This document shows positions 35,500-45,673 of a DNA stretch of 64,000 bases, piece after piece. Made by a program: the position numbers and the translations under genes. Every line of letters begins with the position of its first letter. The first letter of the stretch is position 1. This stretch comes from Rhodocollybia butyracea (lineage: Eukaryota; Basidiomycota; Agaricomycetes; Agaricales; Omphalotaceae), in assembly GCA_015501585.1 (NCBI GenBank), contig JADNRY010000255.1:24914-88913 (forward strand), given 5' to 3'. The notes under the pieces were generated by a model that worked only from the letters and a program-made list of their open reading frames with translations, had not been told where the DNA came from and ran no database searches.

Positions 35500-38258
35500 G
35501 CTAGGCTTGAGGCGACCGCCGGGAGGAGGGTTAGGGAGGAGAGGTGGGTGGTCTACGAAGTCAGAGGGGATCGAGGCATGTTGTCTTTCAGCCTTCGCGA
35601 TGCACGCTCCTAGGTCGAATGAGGTAGCCGGTTCGACAAAGTGAACAGACCAGTTGGCAAAAACGCGTCCGGATCGCGTCTAGAAGCGTTTAGGTGAGTA
35701 CCAGCTTCTATCAGCTAGCAGAAGACTTACTGATTAACGCGAGTTCGAAGTAGCGCTGCCTAGAGATCAGGATGCTCAGTCAGCCTGGAGAAAGGTACAA
35801 AGGAGTGAAGAGAAGAAGAAAGAAAAAAGCTACAAAGGCAGCAGAGAAGCTCGCTTGAAAGGTATTAAAGATCTCGCACCCGGGATCGAGCGCTGAGAGG
35901 TTGAAAAGTTTAAAGCAATCACAATAAAACCGAGAGGCCGACAAAAGGAGGAAAGAATATAGAACTTACTAGGTAGGATTAGTATTAGAAGAAGGAGAAG
36001 AACGAGGTACCCCTTCACCACAGAGGTAGTCGCTGTCATGGTGGTTTGCAAGTAGTTTGCGGCGCCTATTTCACACTTTTATATAGCGACGCGCTGTATT
36101 ACATCATCAGATGCCTCCACCTTTTGCTCCTCGCTTTGAATCCAAAACCTCGTTGCCATTCGTCGTTTGTTTAACTCAACTAAATAGCTTGATTCGAATC
36201 CTGGACATCTCTGTACGCTAGTGCTAGCCGGCGTAATGGTATTTTCAAAAGGTGGTGGTAGTAAACGCCCAAGCTTGCCTAACTTCAAACTGCTGAGACG
36301 TGTAGCGGCGTGTTTGGATCTGAAAACTAGCAAGTTTGAACATATTTTTGACGACCCGTACCATACTTAAGCGGGTGCCCCTTTAACAGATGCTAAATGC
36401 ATCCTAATCCAAACAACTCCGTTTCCACCTTCGATGTTGAGACTGGCTATGGAGGCTGAATGTATGTCTAGCTCTAAGTGTACTTCCCCTGAGTATTGAC
36501 TCTCAGGAAACAGCTAGGTGTATATACCGTTTCGAAGAAACTTTCGCTCCAAAGCCCTGTACCTTTGCGTCGAACGTATGTTTTATCTTCAGAGTAAAAG
36601 ATTTTTGGCTCACTTTCTATTCAGCAAAATTTTTCAAATCAAAAAAATCCCCGAAATTCTTTGGGAGCTGCTTTGGCTGCTAGCGTCGATCTGCTCATAT
36701 CGTCTCTCTTCTTTCATTTTCCCACCGTGTATCCATACTTACTCTGTCTCAATATCTTTGTATATAGATCAGCTAAGCGTTCCTTTGCACAAATGTCTTT
36801 AACTATCATGACCACTTCTGTCTTCAAGTTGACATCTGATTATTACTAAGACAACCTAACAGCATCCCAGAGCATCCTTACATCTGACTGGGGATCTTTG
36901 ATTTGGGGGGGATCGAAGGTTGAAGTACTTGCTCAAATCCTATATAGTCACAAGCACACGAATAACCAGCACGACCAAGGGCACGACGAGCAGATAAGTA
37001 GCATGTACTGAGAATCTAATGGGATTTCCAGAACATATAAGGAAACACCAGCTACAATAAGTAAACATTGGAGCCAGTGAGCGTTCAAATATGCATCATG
37101 TTTCCTTGCGAGAAGTACTTATCATTGTGCCGATCTTGAAATAGTATCCAGAAAAATGTCTGACGGATAAGTGGCCGTGTTCTCCTTGTCACACTAGTCA
37201 AAGTCAATTAAGTTGATTCCACCCTCTCGCAAAAGAAGAACAGTGGATCGACGCAGGTCGCGGGGACCTGCAGCTCTCGCTTCTCCTACTGTTCCTAGTG
37301 CTCCTACAGCATCTCAAGCTTCTCAAGGACGTGCAAGACCGCACTACCCTCTGTCGATTTGAACACCTGGTCTCCGTATGTTGCCTTGTCACCTCCTCTG
37401 CGGCTAGAGTATGCTCCTTTAACGATGAGTTCGCCTTACTCTCTGGTGAGTCTCAAATCCTTTTCCGCGTCCATCTCCATATCCATATTTACACTCAACG
37501 CATCCCTTTTCACATTGTCCGCATCCCCCTTCACATTTTCCGCATTTCCTCACATTTACATCCTGCTTCTTCCGCCACTTCCACTACTAGCCCACTCCCA
37601 AGCCCGGATGAGCCTCCGCGGATGGAGTATGCATCGTATGATGGGCCCTTCGAGTTCTGCCACTGCTGCTACAGGAGTAGTGGACTCATATCTCAATCCT
37701 GGTACCACGTCACCAGTTTCTTACGCCATTGAACCCCATCCCAGCACTCTTGTGCCTTCTTCTGATCCCTGCAAATTGTATTTACCTCAGCGAGATGGGT
37801 ATCGTGCACCTCCTAGCATTGACGGCTGAAGAGTTGAGGAACCTTATTGAGGCGCTGAAGCGATTGTGGAAGGCAGAGCAATTTTAATTTCATGTTTTAT
37901 CTTTCTTACTTTATTCTTTCTCCTTTGTCATCCAATCTCAACCTCACGGAAGACATGGCATTCGGGAGAAGTCTATTACGACGGAGACGAACTTGCTCCC
38001 TGTAGACAGCAGAGCTGATTGATGTCAAGTCAAAGGGTTGCTGCTCCAATTCAGTTAGCAGCAACAAGAGGGTAATGATTCTCATTATTTACCAGAGTTT
38101 TACAATGAGCATCTACTTATGGATGTCCCATCCACTGATCGGGTTCGAGCATACTTCAAATCAGATCTTAGCAACTGCGGGTGTAGTCATGATCTTACCG
38201 ACACTCGGTGGTCCTGAGATGGACCATGAGACAGCCCAAAAAAAGAATAGTTGGACAA
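35500..38258. other. no supported gene
   Basis: The 600 bp upstream of the TET/JBP-like start show intron-like signals but no readable exon. Around 37200-37830 a plus-strand stretch has protein-like words (VVDSYLNPGTTSPVSYAIEP) in one frame, without a supported gene model. Confidence 0.3.
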
Positions 38259-38390
38259 GGGATTTTGCTCGAGCTTTCACTTTGCTCTTGATGATTGAGG
38301 CTTAGCACCGTCTCTCGACGCAAAGAGGCGTCGAGAGACGGTGCTAAGCCTCAATCATCAAGAGCAAAGTAGAAGCTCGAGCAAAATCCC
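38259..38390. repeat. near-perfect 63-bp inverted repeat with 6-nt centre
   Basis: The arms are 38259-38321 and 38328-38390, separated by AAAGAG. They match except for two adjacent bases (TC in the left arm, CT in the corresponding place of the right). The right arm continues directly into the 3' end of the KANGYS pseudogene, and homologous sequence also follows the related gene at 15.5 kb, so the repeat arose by inverted duplication of that 3' flank. Transcription would give a long hairpin RNA. Confidence 0.85.
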
Positions 38391-38396
38391 TTCGCC

Positions 38397-38705
38397 CTAA
38401 GAATAGCCGTTTGCTTTAAAAGCGAGAATGAGCTGCTCTTCCAACTCTGCCATGCTATTACGGAGAACTCGAAGCTCTCGTCGCGATACGCACCCGGAGT
38501 TTGAAAAGACCTCAGTCCATCGCCAGAACAAAGTTCCGTCGAGTCGATAAGAAGCGGAGATGACGGATTGAATGGTGCAATTACGAGTCCTAAAGATTTC
38601 AAGTGCGATAGTACGTTTCGACATTGCAGTAGTAAGAGTTAAACTGGGCCTCCTAGCCAGCAACGGGAATTGACATCGGTGTATGGCCATCATACGCATA
38701 CCCAT
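38397..38705 (-). pseudogene. partial paralogue of the 210-aa coiled-coil gene
   Basis: The last 30 residues (RELRVLRNSMAELEEQL, then AFKANGYS and stop) closely match the end of the gene at 15506-16259, and the nucleotide match continues about 30 bp past the stop. Upstream the sequence differs and the Ser/Thr-rich middle is absent, so only the final exon part is homologous. Confidence 0.5.
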
Positions 38706-40108
38706 CGCCTGGTTCCATTCTGATGGTCCACCAGATAGTTATAGCAATAGTGCCTCTACGTTCCATATTAGATGCTTCGTCCTCGGCACGTATTTTTTTT
38801 GGAGGAAACAGCTGTCGGGCTCCTCTCGTTCATCTGATACCGAATACCGTGAGGTGTGAAGTATAAAACCGGCGACAAAACTCTATGGCTACACACCAAT
38901 CTTGAAGCTTAAGACTTTGAACATTGTACCCTTTATGGCGAGTAGCTTCATGTCGGCGATTCATGGCACGTGGGAGTTCTCGGCGGATGGAGTAGACGTC
39001 TATGGATCACCGTTACTACATTTCATCGAACACAAACAAAATAATAGGACTTACTAGAAGAAAAGCACCGCGATAGCGATGGCTGGAAATCTAGGCCTAT
39101 CCTGAAATCTGTGATTGGTGAATACCTGTGTTCGGTAACAGGTAAAAATACGGGCTAACGCAGGTGCTGAGCGCTATAGCAAAGATCAGGAATGATATGT
39201 GAATTTGGATAGTTAAATTTCTCTTGTAAATGACACAAAGTATAAACAATCAATGCAGAGTCATATCAATGGAGGCAAAGATCAATCTTGGAATGAAACC
39301 GAATGGAAGGAATGTCAGGTTCTGCTTTCGGGGGAGGCAGGTTAAGCTTTAGGCTCTGAGTGATGGTCAGGGTAGACTAGAATCGCGGCTCAGCCTTACT
39401 CAGCGATGAATTTCTGTTGCATGGATAAGGCTTCGTTGATTCCATACTTGATGCTGCAGGTAATAGCAGGATGAACAATTAACAATTGAGTAACGACGGT
39501 GAGTAGATTCGAAAGGAGGTGAATTTCCTGGAATTTTAGGGTGTCCATAAATTTTTGGTAATTCCTGAACTTCCAGCGCATCCGTAAGATTTTTGTTAAT
39601 CCCATGCTTGTTTCTGGGGTAAAAGCAGAATGAACAATTAGTCACGAAGGAGAAAAAGCTCACAAGGACCGGATTGTTCTCCTTTCCAGCCTGCGCAGTG
39701 TTCCAGGCATCGTTTGAAGATGGGATAACGTCGGTGGAGCAGTTGAGCAGTCGACTCGGCCATGATGCATGAATCTGGGCGTTGTCAAGAGACAGGATAA
39801 TGACGCTGGGGTCTTCGACAAGACGAAGCGCTTTAAAGGTCTGCCGTTATAAACCCTTAGGGCCTTAATACTGATCAAGGAGTCGGATGAGGAGTTGATG
39901 TTGGGACTGAAGGACATGTCTGCTCAGGGCGAAGATTTTGGGGACCTTCTTACTCGTTTCGATTGATGATGGTTTTTTTTTACTGAAAAGATATATGTGG
40001 CCCTCATCTTGGCCCTCATCTTGATCTGAGATCAACGCGTGACGGCAATTATTTAAAGGGGCACTAAATACTTGTCCTTGACTCAGTTTTGCCACTGCCA
40101 CTCTCAAT
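38706..40108. other. no supported gene
   Basis: Short minus-strand ORFs at 39396-39917 have no splice-supported structure. Short words recur around 39,470 and 39,640 (AATTA[AG]...GTAACGACGG/GTCACGAAGG), suggesting a small diverged duplication. Confidence 0.25.
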
Positions 40109-40580
40109 ATGCCCGATATTCAAAAAATGTGAGTCTTCTATCCTGTTTCAGCATTCAAGCTTATTTCATGGCATGTAGGCAAAACGCACTACACTATGCA
40201 AGTACCATAGAATTTTTGAACAAAAACGCTTTTGCTCGCCAGGAGCTCCGTTCAAGAACTCTGTTTTTGAAGGCTCTACATCGATACGACGGCAGCACAT
40301 TTCGGAACATGTACTCAACAGAAAACCGAGAATTTCAGATTTTGAAAAAATACGTCGCCCAGTCTGAACCTGTATGCTTTTATTTTCTATCTTGGTACAA
40401 CCTCTAACTCATATATAGTCCGAGTGGTCTAATGAAAACCAAACGACTGAAGAGCTTTCTTCGCCCTTAAGACTTGATCATCTAGCAGCTTATTGCACCC
40501 TTCTCAACAAGTTGATGAACCGCTGTTTGTTGTTGGAAGTAGATGATGACGAGGAAATCCCCAGTTTAATCCCAGCTTAG
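40109..40580 (+). CDS. hypothetical protein, 124 aa, three exons
   Basis: Exons 40109-40128, 40179-40371 and 40419-40580 are joined by introns of 50 and 47 nt (GTGAGT...ATGTAG and GTATGC...TATATAG) and close at exactly 125 codons. The protein is helical-looking (MQNALHYASTIEFLNKNAF, EFQILKKYVAQ, LAAYCTLLNKLMNRCLLLEV) and ends in an acidic tail (DDDEEIPSLIPA). I recognise no family. A short pyrimidine-rich leader precedes the ATG. Confidence rests on exact frame closure and codon-like composition. Confidence 0.6.
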
Positions 40581-41419
40581 GTATGTTGTTCTATATTTGC
40601 TTTTGCAGTTGGAACTAAAGGTATTTTTTCACGATTTAGGCCAGTTTGTAGTACTGCCCCTCTGTCCATTTTCCATCGAAACCTATGTAGGTTATGGAGG
40701 AGTTTCCTTGGTATCATCGAAATCGCAGTCGTAATATATGTTCATGTTATTCATTGCATTCTGAAGTACAAAATGCCCAAGAACAATAATGAGTGAGGAA
40801 TCCTGTAACTCCATGTATCCATCCCTGGCACAACTACTTAGGGCTTTTGTTAAGAGCAGCAACTAGACTCAGAGCACTCAAGTACTGTTAGAATTGAGCC
40901 GCTTGTCTCTCGTCGCTGTCTGGAGTTCTCATAATACGGCTCTCAACTGTAAGCCCTGATCGATACAAAAGGCTCTTTGCTGGTGAAAAGAAGAACCTAT
41001 CGTGGATGAGCGCTGAGTACAACACTTGCACAGTCTGGATCGTCAGTGAGATACACCGATTACAGCCACCCCTGTACAGGACATGGCATGGATACTGTGC
41101 TATGCATACCGCTAGGATGAACCCGGTAGGGAGTTAAACATTGTAGGAGGTGGATGCATAAGCCGACGGGAGAAGCTACAAGAGCGCTGTACGGATGGGG
41201 GTATGAAGACAATGATATAGTCACGGTGGCCTTGGTGCGACATGTGTATGCCCAGATGAATTCGGGTGAATACGCACATAATCAGCTTCGTACTTATTCT
41301 CCCGCGGTTAGTCTTTCCTCCACCTCGCTCGATTCTGATATCTAAATGTGTTACCTAGAATGTGCCATATAACCCACAACGATGTCCTACGTCTTCGCCG
41401 CTGTCGCCCTTTTCATGTT
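40581..41419. other. no supported gene
   Basis: Nothing with splice or family support. A 63-codon ORF at 41154 has no recognisable features. Confidence 0.3.
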
Positions 41420-41830
41420 TGACGCTAGATCAAGTTCAAGTTGCAACCACCACTATCCGCCCCTTACCCAAGCTAGGCGTCACCCGCATGGAAATACGAA
41501 GTCTATCCCTTCACTATTGCTCCCACCGCCGAGGGCGAGGAAAGCATGATTCTTATGTGCAAGAAGCCTGGCGGTTGGACCAACAAGTTGTATGATCTGG
41601 CGAAATCAAGGCAAGTCAAGGTTTGTGTTGATGGCCCTTATAAGATAGTCCTTATAGTAATAAGAACTTTCCTTTTTTTCTCTGGTCAATGCTTACTATT
41701 GAACCTTGTAGGCGGTCCTGGACACCGAATCTTTTCAAGTTTTTCTGCTGCTGTGTTCGTCGCCGGTAGAAGGGGCATGTATAACAATCTTCTCTTGTCT
41801 GAGATGTTATCAAAGATGATTATGTCAAAC
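41420..41830 (+). pseudogene. ferric reductase-like (FRE family) fragment, FAD/NAD-binding part
   Basis: The plus strand reads TTIRPLPKLGVTRMEI, then, after a deletion, YEVYPFTIAPTAEGEE, MILMCKKPGGWTNKLYDLAK, then VKVCVDGPY, and after an intron GGPGHRIFSSFSAAVFVAG. This is the order of the ferric reductase FAD-binding strand, the HPFTI motif, MCKKAGxWTNKLY and the GPYGGPGH...FVAGGSGIT NADPH motif. The intron after DGPY lacks a proper donor (TATAAGATAG where a GT would be expected), and the GGSGIT motif reads GRRGMY. The heme-binding membrane domain is missing. It ends about 70 bp before methyltransferase fragments begin. Confidence 0.65.
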
Positions 41831-41897
41831 TGCCTGACCTCCGGCGCATTCCTATAATCAGACCTTATTTGACTAACAAGGTGTGTTCCAAACACTT

Positions 41898-41949
41898 GCT
41901 GATAGCATCAGCAACTGTGACAAAAGGGAACAGGGTGCTTCGCAAGACA
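41898..41949 (-). repeat. 52-bp antisense scrap of the DNMT1-like gene
   Basis: This stretch matches 51730-51785 (inside methyltransferase copy B, where the minus strand encodes VADAISDLRCFDW) except for a 3-bp deletion. Here it lies in the opposite orientation to the methyltransferase exons that follow at 41950, so it marks a rearrangement joint. Confidence 0.7.
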
Positions 41950-42312
41950 ACACGGACAGGAGAAAGCTCATAACAAAAGGCCCAGGCAAACATAACATCA
42001 ATATTGACCTTGCTGTCCTTGAGCCTGAGAATCAGTCACAGACTACAGTCACTCCTCTCATTGGTGGTCTCACACAATCATACTTCCATTAAAACCTCCT
42101 CGTTATTGAACCGGCCCTGTCAAGGTCTCAAGAGAAGGAAAAGAAATGAAGGGTTCAACTGCAGCTCGAAAATGCTAACAAACAACGGTTGGCTGTCATC
42201 AATAATTGTTACAAATGTTCAAGGGCTGAATGGAACTACTCCAAAGAGGATAGACTTGAGAGCGGATCTAGGTTTCTAAAGGCCATTGTTATTGATGGAG
42301 TCACTTATAAGG
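41950..42312 (+). pseudogene. DNMT1-like methyltransferase, region before BAH1 (copy A, part 1)
   Basis: One frame reads NINIDLAVLEPEN, VTPLIGGLTQSYFH, then TAA, then NLLVIEPALSRSQEKEKK, TGA, and LENANKQRLAVINNC, ending AIVIDGVTYK at a splice site. This matches the end of the replication-foci (RFTS) region and the first strand of BAH1 (ID-G-YxVGDxV) in fungal masc2/DNMT1 proteins. Two stops break it. The last codon (AAG) and its donor were the insertion target of the LTR element that follows; the second half of the intron and the next exon continue after 45678. Confidence 0.55.
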
Positions 42313-42565
42313 TATAACGCGCCCTATGGGCAAAGTCCTTAAGAACACCGGTGAACACGACAAATAGGATACTATTGTGTGTACGACGGTGTAAAAGACT
42401 GACTAGACTCTTAAGTAATTGTACGATACTTATAGTAACGGATTTATTATATAATTAATAATAAATAGAAAGATAAGATAGACCGTTTGGTCTATCGGCG
42501 GTGTCTAGGATGACCGTATCGCCAGATATGGTCAGTGGTGATTATGGAGAGGCGGAGGCGTTACA
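42313..42565 (-). repeat. 3' LTR of the gag-only element
   Basis: A 253-bp terminal repeat, apparently identical to 45421-45673. It contains a small hairpin (TAGACCGTTTGGTCTA) and is preceded, in element orientation, by the polypurine tract. Confidence 0.85.
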
Positions 42566-42906
42566 CCCTCCCCCACCAGATTAACATCAGGGATGTGAAT
42601 CGAAAATGGTAATGACATCATCACCATCCAAACCATTTCTAATTTGGTTTAACATAGAATGATCCCGCATCAAGTACGGGATTTAATTGATGCGGCGCAC
42701 CAGATTTTCGGACTTGTCCGAATCAAACGATAGTGGGGCGTACCACTAGAGTATGATTTGATTCGGAAATGTCCGAATGTTCAACGCGCAGACTCGGAAG
42801 TTTCCGAGTATTGCTTAATGAGGATTCTCAGTGAGAATCCGGGCTGAGGATAAGTAGTGATGCCCAGGTAAGGCATATTACCTGGGCGTCGGAATAAACC
42901 AATAAA

Positions 42907-45250
42907 TCATTCAGAAGGTTTATCCTTTCCGATACTTAAGGAGGTGTCCTCCTCGATTGGCTCAAGAACATTTTTAATGTTCTCGGTGTCCGACTCATCG
43001 GGGTGTTCTGATGATTCAAGTTCATCGTCTCTATTCCTAGAAGAGACATAATATTTAGTGAGGGCTGTGTGGTCCTCAATGCGTGTGACGGCTCTGACCA
43101 TCACTTCTAATTTGGCATACTCCGGAACGATCCCCTCGTTCGTGAGTTGCCTGATAATATTGAAGGGTAATCCCTCAATGAACCGTTTCCGCATTGTTGC
43201 ATCATCCGGTGTTTGGAGCATCCGTGATGCCCATCGTGTAAGTGAGGAATAATAATCCCTCACACCCGTATCGGGTGAATACTCAATAAGGTCAAACTGC
43301 CGTGCAGCTTGATGAATGGTCGTTGCTTGGATGCAACGATCAAAGACACCAATGATGGCGCCTTCAAATGTCCACTTAAGGACAGTGCGGTGTATACCAG
43401 CGACTTTGTCATTATACCAGTCAAGGGCTTTGCCCTTTAGAAACATGCCAAGCACGGCAGTCCGTGTAGCATCGTAATCGTCACCGCACATGCGGTTGAC
43501 TACCATCCATTGGAGAAGTGACATTAGCCACCGCTCGAAGACATCGACATCCGAGAGATCCGTCATAGACCTCCGGAGATGGAACTTTAAGAGCTTTACG
43601 GCTCTCAATGGGAGGGATAGGATTCCCTACCTTATCTCGAATTTGTTTACGGTACACTTTGTGTACCTTGTGTTTCCATCGGGAACGACGTTCATCGTCA
43701 CCTGTTGTTTCTCGCATCTTAGATGCAAGTGAACGCAGTATTTTACGGCGCTCATTAGGAGTAATTTTACCCTTACGGGTAGCAAATTTGTCTAGCCAAG
43801 AGGCATCAGATGAAGAGTCAGTATTTGACTCGGTATCACTAGAGTCAGATGATTCATCCGACCATGGCCTGCGTTTGCGGCCTTTGGATTTAGCACTCTT
43901 GTGCTTCCTCCCCCCTTCACGGGATTTTTTGCTAGGCGCTTTCGCTCCGGCATTATTGCTTGGTCCTGGAAAGGACTCAGCGGGTGGAATGTAAAATCGA
44001 TCCCAGATTTCTCTGGGAGTAGTCAATTTATCAACGGGTATTCCGTCGACATTATATCCCACCATTTGGTTGGGAAGCCCAGATGGCGCGAATCCGAAAT
44101 CTCGGAGACTGGTGTTATGTTGGCGTTGAATCGCTATGCGACTCATCCAATCTTTAGCTACTCCCAACGGAAGCAGCTGTGGTTGCAACTCGGCCAATAC
44201 CGTTGGTACTGGCATTGAACTTGGCTCTGGCGCATTGCTGGGCGGCAATTTGGGCAGTCTTACGGTAGTGTGTACTACCGGAGGGGCAACACTTTGTGTC
44301 GCCGGGGCGATGGATATGGTAGTAGGAATTACCGGAAGGGTACCATGTTGCGGTCCCATACTGGAATGATTTCCAGTAGTGTTTGGTACAACTACTAGAG
44401 GTGTAATAATATTGGATACCATTGGCGCCCTTGCAGTAGGGAAGTACATTGTACTTTCCTGTGGTGGTATCGCTACTACCTGATTGAAGTTACAAGGTAA
44501 CTTCGGTTCACTTTTAATGTTCACCGCGCTTTGTGGTGAGCAAGATTTGGTCACCAGTAATGGCCTGGGACCTCGCAGTGTCAGAGACGCTGCCTCCGCA
44601 TTGGGACTCTGTCTCATGCGGGATGTGTAGATGGGTGTCGGTATAGTTACTGACACTGGTGTGTATTTCTGTCGGAATACAGGAACATGACAGGGTGACT
44701 TGGTCATCCCTTGTGAATACTGTTCGTCCAACAGTGATTGTTGGACTGACGGTGCCTTGGGCACAGTCTCACGCCATTGGCGTACCGAGTTGTTTGCCTC
44801 GGTAGGAACAGATGGTGCTGCATTGTGCAATACCGGCGGTGTGACGGCAGGCCATCTCGGTGTGGGTGCAGCAATAGTGATTCTATTGCTGTTTCTTGAT
44901 GAAGAAGATCTTTCTTCATCAGATCGGATGCTAGATGCATCCCATTTCTCAGTTATATTGAGAATACGATTGAGTACTTGCGTACTCTTGTCGAGTGATG
45001 CCGCTACATCTTGTAGCGCAGAAGAAATCTCACTTAAACCCTCTCGGGTTGGCCGTTTCTTACGATTAGTCATAGACTGTTCATTAGGTGGACTCTTGTC
45101 CTGCCTGTAGTGCTGTCTTTCAGATGCACATACGGAATGAGTCGCTGATGTGACTGAATAGATTGAGTGTGGTGACACGTCACCACGAATGGAAGGTGCG
45201 CGATCGCGCACACTCTGATATGACTTCTCTGATTGATTTTGAGAGGTCAT
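42907..45250 (-). pseudogene. gag: Ty3/Gypsy-type Gag, split by a frameshift
   Basis: The first frame (45250 down to 43481) is a long low-complexity region rich in Pro, Ser and Thr with a basic stretch (KKSREGGRKHKSAKSKGRKRR), ending ALKVPSPEVYDGS. The second frame (from about 43560 to 42907) continues DVDVFERWLMSLLQWMVV, LKGKALDWYNDKVAG, QFDLIEYSPDTGVRDYY and RFIEGLP, which is the retrotransposon Gag domain. The switch lies in GGATCTCTCGGATG near 43549-43562 and needs one base less or two more. There is no CCHC zinc knuckle; the tail is acidic (HPDESDTENI). The frameshift could be real decay, a programmed shift, or a sequencing error; the identical LTRs argue for very recent movement. Confidence 0.7.
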
Positions 45251-45420
45251 GGGGACAGCAAATGATATAGCGAGAAGGAAAAATGGAGCGGATTTGTATA
45301 GCTTGTTGAAGCAAGTTGAGATAGTGATTGTTATACTTGGTAGTATAACTGTTTTTAGCTTGTTTTAACTAATAGCTTTGTGTTATTCACACAATAGTAA
45401 TTTTTTGATGTTCAAAAAAG

Positions 45421-45673
45421 TATAACGCGCCCTATGGGCAAAGTCCTTAAGAACACCGGTGAACACGACAAATAGGATACTATTGTGTGTACGACGGTGT
45501 AAAAGACTGACTAGACTCTTAAGTAATTGTACGATACTTATAGTAACGGATTTATTATATAATTAATAATAAATAGAAAGATAAGATAGACCGTTTGGTC
45601 TATCGGCGGTGTCTAGGATGACCGTATCGCCAGATATGGTCAGTGGTGATTATGGAGAGGCGGAGGCGTTACA
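45421..45673 (-). repeat. 5' LTR of the gag-only element
   Basis: A 253-bp terminal repeat, apparently identical to the other LTR. The sequence following it in element orientation (CTTTTTTGAACATC) shows no obvious tRNA-complementary primer site. Confidence 0.85.

Larger units (their letters stand above)
42313..45673 (-). mobile_element. gag-only LTR retrotransposon, 3361 bp, recent insertion
   Basis: Two 253-bp direct LTRs (42313-42565 and 45421-45673) look identical base for base and are flanked by a 5-bp target duplication TAAGG (42308-42312 and 45674-45678). Read on the minus strand the LTR starts TGTAACGCC and ends GTTATA. A purine tract GGTGGGGGAGGG (42566-42577, read on the minus strand) sits directly before the 3' LTR, which fixes the orientation. 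The 2.86-kb interior codes only for Gag; no protease, reverse transcriptase or integrase motif is present, so it must be moved by an autonomous relative. It sits in an intron boundary of the DNMT1-like pseudogene. Confidence 0.85.

Noticed and set aside
36170..36230. T-arm-like GATTCGAATCC suggesting a tRNA gene
   Set aside because: The flanking bases do not pair as a T stem and no acceptor, D or anticodon arm can be built around it.
43490..45110. Plus-strand ORFs opposite gag
   Set aside because: They are shadows of the Gag coding strand; polypurine tract and LTR orientation place the element on the minus strand.
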